Part shown: one piece after another, positions 10,858 through 20,203 of the stretch
Layout of the letters: every line of letters begins with the position of its first letter
How positions within the stretch are numbered: position 1 is the first letter of the stretch
Source: Polyrhizophydium stewartii
Taxonomy: Eukaryota > Chytridiomycota > Chytridiomycetes > Rhizophydiales
Length of the DNA stretch: 45,853 nucleotides
Direction: 5' to 3'
Assembly (NCBI GenBank): GCA_027604665.1
Contig: JADGIZ010000020.1
Coordinates: forward strand, 1 to 45,853
Notes under the pieces: generated by a model
What the model was told of the DNA's origin: nothing
Databases searched by the model: none
The model's input: the letters and a program-made list of their open reading frames with translations, nothing else
Made by a program: the position numbers and the translations under genes

Positions 10858-10877
10858 AGCGCCTCTCCCGAGGCGCT
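10858..10877. repeat. AGCGCCT hairpin, copy 2
   Basis: The arms AGCGCCT/AGGCGCT enclose CTCCCG. It is the partner of 8311-8330 and one of the few repeated hairpins inside this field. Confidence 0.85.
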
Positions 10878-11253
10878 CTGGCTTCCTATGCATTTTATAT
10901 TGAGACCTACATCATCAAAAGATGCTCTAGTTTTATCACAAGTTGCATGTTAGAATGCCGAGCTTTTGAGATCTTGACAAGTTATATGCCCATGGTTTAT
11001 CGTTCATTTCATTTTCTTTAAGATAAACTAACTGTACTAGGGCCGCTTCGCTTTATTTCCAGCCAAGGCCAGAAGATCATAGTATTGCCTAAAGAACTCG
11101 CAAGGTTCATGGGAAGCATTGCGATCGATTACTCGATCTATGCATTTAGTTATGACCGCTAACTCTCCTGGAATTAGATCGTTAAACAGTTCCATAGGAA
11201 TTGATTTCAAAGTATAGATATAAATTTCCTCCTTATCATATTTCGTGTACTAG

Positions 11254-11280
11254 GATCCCATCATCTTCGATGATGGGATC
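11254..11280. repeat. 12-bp stem hairpin with TTC loop
   Basis: The arms GATCCCATCATC and GATGATGGGATC are perfectly complementary around TTC. This is the longest stem I saw in the small-hairpin field, and it lies near its right edge. It is not followed by a T tract. Confidence 0.85.
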
Positions 11281-11450
11281 TCACCTAGCGAACAAGTGTT
11301 AGATCTACAAATTTATTGGCTTTCTTGGATTCCCTTTTCACTCCTATCCCAGCTCTTTAGTAGCTTCGTCAATTCGAAGCTTAGTTTACTGTCGAGGTGC
11401 ACCCTAGAACTAGTTCTGATTAATTGGGAGAGGAGAGGTTTATTCATTTA

Positions 11451-11722
11451 CTGAGCCGCGACGTCGCCTCATAAGCTCTTCTGAGGCCCGGTGCTTGAAG
11501 CACCGGCGGCCCCCCCATCTTCGATGGGGGGCCGGTCGCGGACGCTAGTAGGAGCCTTTACAAGGCTCCGTGACGGGCCCCCTGTAGGGGCCCCCCGCCC
11601 CTCAAGGGGGCGGGCCGGAGCGACCGGAGCCTTGTAAAGGCTCCTACGTCGCACCTACGAGGCCTTGGCCTCGGGACCCCTTAAGGGTCCATCAGGAGGC
11701 TAGTCACGACCGCTCCGCTGCG
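11451..11722. repeat. Large hairpin-string block, copy 1 (with extra hairpin)
   Basis: Modules in order: CTGAGCCGCGACGTCGCC, a GCCTCA-type hairpin, GGTGCTTGAAGCACC (11490-11504), a CCCCCCAT-CTTCG-ATGGGGGG hairpin, then GCGGA. The 27 bases at 11543-11569 containing GGAGCCTTTACAAGGCTCC follow. Next come GTGACGGGCCCCC-TGTA-GGGGCCCC, CCGCCCCTCAAGGGGGCGGG, GGAGCCTTGTAAAGGCTCC (11626-11644), GAGGCCTTGGCCTC, CCCCTTAAGGG and a GACCGCTCCGCTGCG end. It matches 25833-26078 almost throughout except for the 27-base extra hairpin and a short difference before the end. Confidence 0.92.
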
Positions 11723-12294
11723 ACTCTGGGTATTTGGCCTCCCTCCTATAAAGCCCGAGTTAGACTCTGCTAAGAGTTATAAAGTGTCAAATGAGGAAGT
11801 AATATGTTAAATAAGAGTGGACTTAAGGATTCTTGTTAAGGATAAGATAAACCAATGATGAGTATATAGTAAAAGCAATAATTGCTTTCTCCTCTTTAAC
11901 ACGATTTGGGCATAGAGAATTGACTAGGTGCCCATCTCAAGTTTGATCCGGAGTGGTTCCAGAAACAGCAGTACCATAAAGCTGTTCTAAGCAACTACGT
12001 TGCTCCCTATTTTATTCGTATTAGCCAATTGAAGTACATGACGAGCTGGATTCGATTAGTATGTAATCCTTTCGAGGTGGAGCCCTCTACGTTTGTTGTT
12101 TTATTTGCTTTTTTTGATATTCGGTGTTTCTTTAGTGGTTTTCTATAAACCCGATCGGAGCGAATCCTCATTGAATAATAAGCGCATACGGAGTTCGGCG
12201 CCTCCCACCTATTGACCTCTACTCCTAAGCAGGTTGACCGTTAGTTGGTTTAGAAGATTTATCAATAAAGTTTGGACCAACGAAGTTGGGCCTA

Positions 12295-12323
12295 GATGCG
12301 TGCGTACATTCCATAAATAGCTA
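12295..12323 (+). repeat. 29-bp dispersed repeat joined to a palindrome
   Basis: The 29 bases from GATGCGTGCG to AATAGCTA recur at 29013-29041. Here they run straight into CGCGGAGCTCGCGCGACGCG. At 29013 they run into ordinary AT-rich spacer. Confidence 0.85.
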
Positions 12324-14214
12324 CGCGGAGCTCGCGCGACGCGACAGGCTCAAAAAGGAACTTTGGGGTGAATCTGCTTGAAAATTGAGGGACGCAGCGG
12401 AGCGGTCGTGACGTCGCCTCAGAATCATCCGCGACAGCCCCGCTGCGATTAGCGCAGTTATAAAGAACCTTAAACTATCATTTGAATATCATCATTTTTA
12501 TCTTGTTAATCCTGTTAATTATTAGATTTAGGAGTAGCACTATTTGTGTATTTAATTGTTTAAGTTTAGAAGTATTATAAACCTACCTATATATAAACAA
12601 TTAACTAGCTATAGCAAAATAGGTACCCCATTTATGATGGATGTTACCACTCATAAAAAATGAGTTTAATAAGTGAAATGACTGAGTGTATTAGGTGAAA
12701 GAAGTGGGAACGACTCTAGTGAATTAGTTGAACGAAGTGCTAATAAATGTAAAGAATATACTGAACTACAAGAGCCAGCGGCGGAGTAGCTCCCAAATAA
12801 CTAGAAATTGTCTCTAAAGATTATTAGTCAGGTCTCCCCCGATTAAGCCTACGGTTCCCCTAGGAGTGGGTTGTCAATAATTGTCTGAGATCTAAACCAA
12901 GTTGTCGATCATCGATCATCACCCTACCTGTTGCTGATCTAAACACTCAACCACAACCATCTGGATCAATCTATTTATCTCTTTTCCTCATTATTTATTT
13001 AAGTTAGGTGCAAGGGAACAACGTACTCTTTTGACGTCACATCTCTTGTGTAGCTTTGAAGGTCCAGTCGAATTCTTACATATTATTAATAAACTACAAA
13101 ATAACTATTGGGATACATATGATTTATAACTAACTCGAGATAAACTATCACTTTTAATAATTTTATAACTAACTAACTTCTAACTTCTTTATTGTGACAT
13201 AATAATTCTCTTACTAATTGACTTAGCAATCTTATATTACTACCTATTGTCCCGAACACATCTAAATAATCCCTTTTTATAGTTTCCTCAGAGATAGACA
13301 ATTATAAGATTATTATTGTAAAATGAGTACCCCAATAATACTTCCAAACCTTTACAGTTGGCGACCCTTATTAACTATTGCTTTTCAGCTATTCTGGTTG
13401 AATGATCGGTTTAACTATCAATAATTTCATCGACTTGAGTCTATCTATTTCTTGTGATTCTGATTAGATTCCAGACAAGATATATATCGTTGAAATATGG
13501 ACCAAGCATTTAAGGCTTTATAAGTTTATCTATAATTAAATGACAACAGTTTTGTGATAAGTCATTATTAACTATGAATTTTAGTAATTCTTTAATATTG
13601 TGCAGATTAGTATGGAGATTTATTGGTGATATCAGTGCAATAGGTTCTATTATCTTCCAGTATGGTAGTAGTAATACTAAGGAACAATAGCATTATACAG
13701 TTGTAACAACTATAGATTTAGTCCTTTATACGATAAGGTATTAGTAAAAAAGTTATGGTTCTTTCACATAATTGAAGGCATCACATTAATTTACAGGGAT
13801 TTATCTAAAGTATTGGATAATTAGCATTCAGTAATTGGTCTTATTTCATAGTGTTTGTAGTCAAGCATCTCTATTTGGAATAGATCATAGGAGGAATCAA
13901 ATAAAACAGTTTGATCGACTTCGTCGATTGCATAAAACCTTTCGCAGCATAAGTAGCTGGTGCATCAAGTTATCATAAGTAGTGCAACTTTGCCGGCATC
14001 ATCAATTGACTTTAGTCGATCGATTTGTCCTTATTTCTGTTCACTAAAATCTACCTTAGTTTTATTAAAAGCATTGTAAACGGCATTTGCTCGTCATCCT
14101 CGTTCATTTCGTTGCATCGCTACGCTGGATTACACTGCATTGTCACTTCGGGAGAAGATTACTCCATGACGATACCGACTAACGAAAGTACATAATACTA
14201 ATATTACAGTAATC

Positions 14215-14232
14215 TGGAGCGACTCCTAGCGG
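14215..14232 (+). repeat. TTGGAGCGACTCC family, TAGCGG variant
   Basis: TGGAGCGACTCCTAGCGG. The left hairpin GGAG-CGA-CTCC is intact. The right pairing partner is TAGCG instead of GTCGC. Confidence 0.75.
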
Positions 14233-14697
14233 TTGAGGAGTTATTGCCCTTCGATACGTAATGAACATTATGAACTCAGTGAAATAAGCAGAATGGAGAG
14301 GAGATAACGAGTAACTGGCTATTTCTCTGTATCCTTGCTTTTCCGGTGTTTTATTAACTGCCCTTTATTAAGTTAAGCTTAATTATTACCCTTGACATTT
14401 GGTTATGTAGATTAATGACCTATTGAGGCTTTCCTTAAAAGCATTGCTTGGTTTGGTTCATTGCATGGCATTTAACTGATCGGTAATTCAATATTTGGCC
14501 TATTTAATTATCTGGTTCATTAATATGGTGCGATTCGCACACTTTATTCTTCTTCTGGTCTTTTATTTATAACAGAAGGTTCTTCTCTTATCTCTTTTAG
14601 TTTATTATAGGTATCCTTTGAACATTTCAGTTATGTACTTATTTATACAAAGGTCTATCTATTCTATTCTATACATACTACATCTTGGACTTTTTGA

Positions 14698-14712
14698 ACG
14701 ACTGCGTGATTT
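14698..14712 (-). repeat. 15-mer AAATCACGCAGTCGC, variant reverse copy
   Basis: It reads ACGACTGCGTGATTT on the plus strand, with one mismatch to the copies at 1746, 16275 and 31403. Confidence 0.6.
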
Positions 14713-15675
14713 ATTATTGCCTTCCCTTCTGATCCCAATACATTCTTTTATCTTGTTTTGATAATCTGATGTCCATTTATGATATTACCCCCTGATTTGA
14801 ATAGTTCCTTAGTCACAGAATTTTCTTTTAGATCATTCGGATTACACTTCATAATTAGAAAAACTAATATGTGACATCATCTATTAGATATGCTTGTTGT
14901 CTATATATGATTAAGCTTATGATTGAAGATTTAATAATAATATTAGTGTATGAGGATGGTGAATATATATCACTCACGAAGGTGTCTACCCATTTCTAGA
15001 CTCTTCCTGTTCATTGAAACTATAATGATAATATCTAGTCTCATAGTCTAGCCCACTTCATGGTGTTGGTTTGATTTTAGCTCAGTAACTAATTTTATTA
15101 CTTTCTCAATTTTCATAATTAAGTATCTAAGGCCAAACGATACAAGATTAACCCATTGATTACAGGCTAAGTACGTTATAAGAATAATACCTTTCACATT
15201 ATATTTAATCTAAGTGTTCTTAAACATACTAAAACTGAATTTAATTGATTCTAATCATCAACCCCCACAATTTCTACTTATATAATCATTCCATTCATTC
15301 TGATACAAATTTTGTCTTATTTCACAAATTCGTCGAGGCCTCCGTCCGATTTCCAGCCATTTAAGTTTAAGGCAATTTCTCCTCATCTCGGTTACCCGGC
15401 TTTGCTGATTTCTTTTAGATCCTCAGTTTATTACCACTAGCTAAGCTGAGTCAATTATCCAATATGGTTCTTGACCCCACATCTTAGAATCAGAACCCGA
15501 ATCTTATTAATTAAACCAGGAGTCTATTCAGTATGCACCACTAAGTAAGATAATAATTAGATAGGTAAAGACCCATTTGGAGCTTAATAATTACTCGTGT
15601 AGTGTCGAGGATATGATAATCCGGTAATAAGGAGTTACGTAAGTAACTTAACTAATCGATAAATCTCGAAAGCAA

Positions 15676-15695
15676 TTGGAGCGACTCCTAGCGGC
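15676..15695 (+). repeat. TTGGAGCGACTCC family, TAGCGG variant
   Basis: TTGGAGCGACTCCTAGCGGC, the same sub-type as 14215 and 25408. Confidence 0.75.
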
Positions 15696-16042
15696 TAATA
15701 GTTGGTGTAGATTCGTTTACGCTCCATTAGTTTTCCATCATAGAAAAAGATTTTCAACAATGTTTATTTCTTTTTCCTTTATATTACTCATCATATACAC
15801 CCCTTTCTGCAGCTGATCATCATAACTGCAGCCACAATGTGGCTCCTCTGAACCATCCCATAGATGATCTGGTTAAATGAAATCGTCAATCCTTTTAAGG
15901 TACCGGTCCGTCAGTGGCCGAATCTTCACGAGCACTTCTTATAAATACAGGAATATCTACATATGCTAAACGAGTGTGTAATAGGTCATAAAGCCGAAGA
16001 TCAGGGATGGTGCAATTCTAAAAGTATTACTTTGACAATTTG

Positions 16043-16062
16043 CCGCGACGGAGTCGCTCCAA
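16043..16062 (-). repeat. TTGGAGCGACTCC family, GTCGC sub-type, reverse
   Basis: It reads CCGCGACGGAGTCGCTCCAA on the plus strand, the exact reverse complement of 32574-32593. Confidence 0.85.
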
Positions 16063-16274
16063 GTTTGGTTCTAAAAACTCTTCACAGGTTTATCTGCGAT
16101 CACATCGAAGATGTGTTAATTAGCTAGACATAAAGCATCTCGGAAGCTGTATGTACTTATCAATATCTAAGACCATGAAGGGGATCCAAGTTATCTATAT
16201 GTACCCTTTAAACAGCTAAAGTCTAATAGAAGAGTTGAAGGTTAGGAAGAAGCCCCAGAGAGTGGCCATCATAA

Positions 16275-16289
16275 AAATCACGCAGTCGC
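16275..16289 (+). repeat. 15-mer AAATCACGCAGTCGC, forward copy
   Basis: It is followed here by GGGAGATTTTTCGTAGGTCG, whose reverse complement resembles 5600-5625. Confidence 0.7.
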
Positions 16290-16321
16290 GGGAGATTTTT
16301 CGTAGGTCGATTTGGAGCTTC

Positions 16322-16359
16322 TGTGGAGGAGCGATCAGAGATCGCCCATCCACCTCGAA
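16322..16359 (+). repeat. GTGGAGG...CCTCGA element
   Basis: The left end TGTGGAGG and right end CCACCTCGAA surround an inner hairpin GCGATC-AGA-GATCGC. The termini match those of 24611, 29722 and 36215. Confidence 0.75.
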
Positions 16360-16586
16360 ATAAGGTAATGAGCTTGTATCATGAAATGTTGGTAAATTAA
16401 ATGAAGAAACGAAGTGAACTTGTTTAACGTAGTGCTATTAAATGTAAAGAAGCAATAGTAGGTCAAGAGCAAGATTATGATTGGAATGAGAATCAATTGG
16501 CTGAACTTATTTTACTCATTATAAAATTGATTATGTACATGATCCTATACACTTCGATGGGGGGATGCTGAGCAGAGTTTGACCTC

Positions 16587-16628
16587 AATTCGGGTAAACG
16601 AATAGGCAATCTAAGATTGCTCATTCTA
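16587..16628 (+). repeat. Hairpin-exchange site, copy with GCAATC stem
   Basis: AATTCGGGTAAACGAATAG is followed by GCAATCTAAGATTGC (16606-16620) and TCATTCTA. At 33160-33201 the same flanks hold CCGCTCTTTGAGCGG. Both inserts are 15 nt with 6-bp stems but share no stem sequence. Confidence 0.9.
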
Positions 16629-18038
16629 AATAATCATAATGAAAGAGGTAAGACTTAGATTGATTATAAACTATTTTTATCACTCTCGATCTATGATCGA
16701 CTAAACTTGAATTGATGATGAATAAGGGTTTAGATAACCACCAAAAGTACGAGTCGCTCTGATTATTGTTGATTAAAAGATACGTTGGAACTTTTGCGCA
16801 CCTGTGAGTGCCCCACGTTTCCTTTTTGAGACTCCGCAGCGTTATTTTAGTTCTATTTGGAGGACCTCCGGTCCGCATATTATTCTTGTGGTCTAACTCA
16901 CTCCTTATACAAACCCCCTTAAGCGGCGGAGCGATCTCATCGGGGGTACCTTCTACGGCTATTCACACTTAAAGGTGAAATGACCTCTTATATTTATCTA
17001 AATCTTGATTAATTTAGTTTATGAAAGCTATCGCTATATTCATTAAAAGCCGGGTATAAAGTAATAGTTGGTCCCGCCCAAAGGTCGTGGTCGCTCCCCG
17101 GAACCTCGAAGCCAACGGTTGCACACTCAAAAAGGGTATCTAATTTTAAGCTCCAGAGAAGCGGGAGGTGAACGATAAGTAACATATTTTAAAGTAAGCT
17201 TGCAGTCAAACTTATTAGGTAAGCCTTTTTATATGAATTACTGAGCCGCTCAGATCTAACTCATCTAGATGAGTGAAGGGAAGAGACAAGTTCAGTATAT
17301 AATCAGCTATGTATATAAACCACCTAGGTGGTTGGCTATCTATTAGAAGATGTTGAAGTTGGAGCAAACTAAGAAGTCAGACCCAATATATAAACTATCT
17401 TCACCCCGATGTCTAAAGAAATGGGTTCAATTCTCATTGGGTCAATAAGGGCCTCGTATTATAAATTAGAAATGAAGCCCCCTTGAGGGGAGTTCCTCTA
17501 GAACCGGGTGGTTCCGAGATTAGACATAAGTCAGTAATAGTTCTAGAGGTTGGTCTAAAGCAGAAATTCTCTCATGACTGTAAAACAAAGAGATAGCGGA
17601 TGAATCCGAAGGGTGATGACACTTTATGCCCCACCAAATAATTAGAGGTCCGTGTTCGAATACTACGTTAATCAATTCAACTGTTGAATATCAGTGTAAA
17701 ATATTCAAATTTGGTTTTTAATGAAGAGTCTACCCGAGACTAAATCGGTACAATGGTTGAAATGGATATGTTATTGAAGTAATGAGACTAAGGTGGATTA
17801 CGGATCTAAATTGAAGTGGACATTGCCCCCTATGTGGAGTGTAAGAATGGAATGACCACCTGAGTCTCTAGTTCCTGCCTTACACCCACTGGGGGTTTTT
17901 CTCTTTTGGAATAGCAACGCACCCCTAGAAATTGAGGTGGAATCGAATCTCTGATTCGACTCCACGACCATCTAACCTAAATCGCGAAGCCGCTTAAGGG
18001 GTCCATCCGCGACAAATCCCCCCGCGCGGCGCCGCAAC

Positions 18039-18071
18039 AAATCGAGCTCGATTTGGAGCGGCTCCGCCGCT
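18039..18071 (+). repeat. Palindrome AAATCGAGCTCGATTT overlapping a GGAGCGGCTCC element
   Basis: The perfect 16-base palindrome at 18039-18054 overlaps TTGGAGCGGCTCCGCCGCT (18053-18071), a member of the TTGGAGCGACTCC family with GCGGC/GCCGC stem bases. Confidence 0.8.
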
Positions 18072-18281
18072 CTCGAGCGAAAACCACACAAATCACCGCG
18101 GAGGCGCTTATCCTCATTGATTGTCACCTCATCGGGCGGCCCTCATCAGCCGGGGTGTCGGGCCCATCAAAGTGAATCGAGTGAACTTGCTGAACGAGAT
18201 GATACGTACTTAGACACCGGCTGAGGAGATAGATAGACATATGTTTATGTAAGCTAGGGTGTATAAGGCTCCCCTACCATC

Positions 18282-18297
18282 GCCCGCTATAGCGGGC
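18282..18297. repeat. Perfect palindrome GCCCGCTATAGCGGGC
   Basis: A 16-base perfect palindrome isolated in spacer. I saw no second copy in the window. Confidence 0.8.
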
Positions 18298-18890
18298 TCA
18301 TTCAGAAGTAAGGAGGCTCGTCAAAAATAAGCGGGGGGTAAAGGAAATGATCAAAAAGCGTTTATCAATTATACAGCTGCTAACTAATGATATATTTTTA
18401 CAGGATTGCCGGTTCGCTTTTAATTTAACCTGCGGTGTTTAGTATCACAAATTACTACATAGTTTATTACGGTACCCCTGCCTTACTTAAATGGTGCTAT
18501 TACACTAGGATTAATCATAATTAGCAATGACTCTATTATTGAACATATGACGTCTACGATGGAGACCTTAAATATTTGTCTTCCTTTTAAAACTATATAG
18601 AGGTATTGGAGCTAATCGCCTATTAAAGTCGATCATCCTGATCGATAAGGCCTCAGTGTGCTTTCCTATTACTAATTAAGGGTACAGTTATTGGACTAAG
18701 ACATCATTATGCTATTTAGTAGCGATATATGACACGAGGACTAATTAATGTTACGGATTTCCTCGCGCCTCGCAATCGGCCGGTGACCAGAAGCTGTAAA
18801 AAACCTTGAATTATCTAAAGGTGCAATTTGATGAATTTAAGACGCTTTTAATCAGACATGAATTAGTTAATTATTTGCGCCCATGCGCGA

Positions 18891-19063
18891 TGGGCCCCCC
18901 GCCCCTCTAGGGGGCGGGCCGGAGCGACCGGAGCCTTGTAAAGGCTCCTACGTCGCACCTACGGTGCTTAAGCACCGGACCCCTTAAGGGTCCATCAGGA
19001 GGCGACGTCACGGCCGTGACCGGGGCGCCTGAGGCGCCCCTACGTCACGACCGCTCCGCTGCG
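18891..19063. repeat. Large hairpin-string block, copy 2 (substituted hairpins)
   Basis: It starts at the GGGCCCCCCGCCCC module shared with 11580 and 25940, with loop TCTA instead of TCAA. It has GGAGCCTTGTAAAGGCTCC (18930-18948). After CACCTAC it carries GGTGCTTAAGCACC (18963-18976) where the other two blocks carry GAGGCCTTGGCCTC. It then continues identically (ACCCCTTAAGGGTCCATCAG). Before the common GACCGCTCCGCTGCG end it has an extra module containing GGGGCGCCTGAGGCGCCCC. Confidence 0.9.
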
Positions 19064-19813
19064 ATTATCTTAGATTAAAACTTTAAGTTCAAATCCATAT
19101 TAATATAAAGCAGCCATTAAGTCGTCATATTGGGTTGTTAATAAGGGGAATAGTTCTATACAAAGGAGCAGGATAGGACTATTACCAGGTCGATTAGCCT
19201 GATCTCGATTGATGACTAACAAGCATATTCGTGTACCTAGATTTAACCATGCTATAGTGACTATTTAAAGCTCATGTTTAATCACCTTTGGCAGGAAGTC
19301 TAATACTTGCCGCAATAGCAACCTATTCGTAAAACTAAGGATATTTACATAGGAATTAGTGCATATGATTTATTAAAGTTCAATGGTTAATATTTAATCT
19401 GTAAAGTTGTATTAGCAATGCAATTCCTTGTAAGACTTTATTACTTTGGTAACCGACAATTTAAGAATTATATTTACGACTGATTGACAATCTATGGTAG
19501 ATGGAGCTTAGGAGAGGGTTCTAGAGTACATAAAAAGTTCTTCTATTGAGATTGATATTTCCTATTTTTAATTATTTAAACATGAATGAGCGAGTAACGT
19601 CGAGCTCATGGTAGAAAGTGTAAATCAAATGGTGGGACAAGAGCCACCTTCATGATTGGAACGATAAGTTACAGGATCTAAATACGATTAACTAAGGGAA
19701 TAGTAAGAGAATGAAATGGAGAGTTTGACAAGAGAAGCTCTTCATGAGTGAACGATAACCAATTAACAAGATCTTTATTATGATTCTTGCTTGGATTCTT
19801 ATTTAAATTAGAT

Positions 19814-19833
19814 TTGGAGCAACTCCGTTGCGG
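19814..19833 (+). repeat. TTGGAGCGACTCC family, GCAAC/GTTGC sub-type
   Basis: TTGGAGCAACTCCGTTGCGG. Both stem bases changed together relative to GCGAC/GTCGC, so pairing is kept. Confidence 0.85.
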
Positions 19834-20162
19834 TTTAGAAATTAAGGGAAATCGTAGATTGTCGATTCATGAACGGTCCCCGGCTCTTCGAGCCCGGTCG
19901 CGGCGTTGCCTCATAAGAGCTTCTGAGGCGACGTTGCGTCCACCTCCACGACAAGATAATAACCAAATGATTGACCGATTGATAGTTGATCGATCTACAA
20001 TCGATGAAATGACATTCTTAAGATCCTGAATAGGGCCGCACCCCTAATATACTAATCAGAAGCTAGCGTTCAAGGTAAGGCCTCTAGAGTGCCATTTTTT
20101 AATAAAAGGTTTTGATGACTTTGCTTCTCTTGATATCTATACTGTATTACCCCATTACACCT

Positions 20163-20203
20163 TAGAGTTGCCGCGGATGCGGGACCCCCATCCATTTGGA
20201 TGG
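20163..20203 (-). repeat. CCCGCATCCGC tail joined to a different hairpin
   Basis: On the minus strand a CCCATCCA-AATGGATGGG hairpin is followed by CCCGCATCCGCGGCAACTC TA. The 21-nt tail is identical to 7697-7717, but the adjoining hairpin is unrelated. Confidence 0.8.

Larger units (their letters stand above)
5691..11400. other. Field of small hairpins, no gene supported
   Basis: Short perfect inverted repeats occur roughly every 50-100 bases in moderately AT-rich sequence. Examples are CATCGACTTTGTCGATG (5696-5712), GATCGTAATTACGATC (5728-5743), CCACACCAAAGGTGTGG (5755-5771), CATCAGCGAAGCTGATG (5949-5965), CATCCAAAGGATG (6318-6330) and ATCATCTTCGATGAT (6354-6368). The stems differ from one another, so these are not copies of one sequence. 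Few of the GC-rich families of the rest of the window appear here. Open frames of 93-105 codons (8252-8533 minus, 8631-8948 plus) match nothing I recognise. Confidence 0.7.

Noticed and set aside
11254..11280. Rho-independent terminator
   Set aside because: Strong stem but no T tract follows, and no gene precedes it. The same holds for most hairpins in the window, so they were listed as repeats.
17640..17665. Possible tRNA T-arm (GTGTTCGAATAC)
   Set aside because: The stem does not pair and no D or anticodon arm lies at the right distance upstream.
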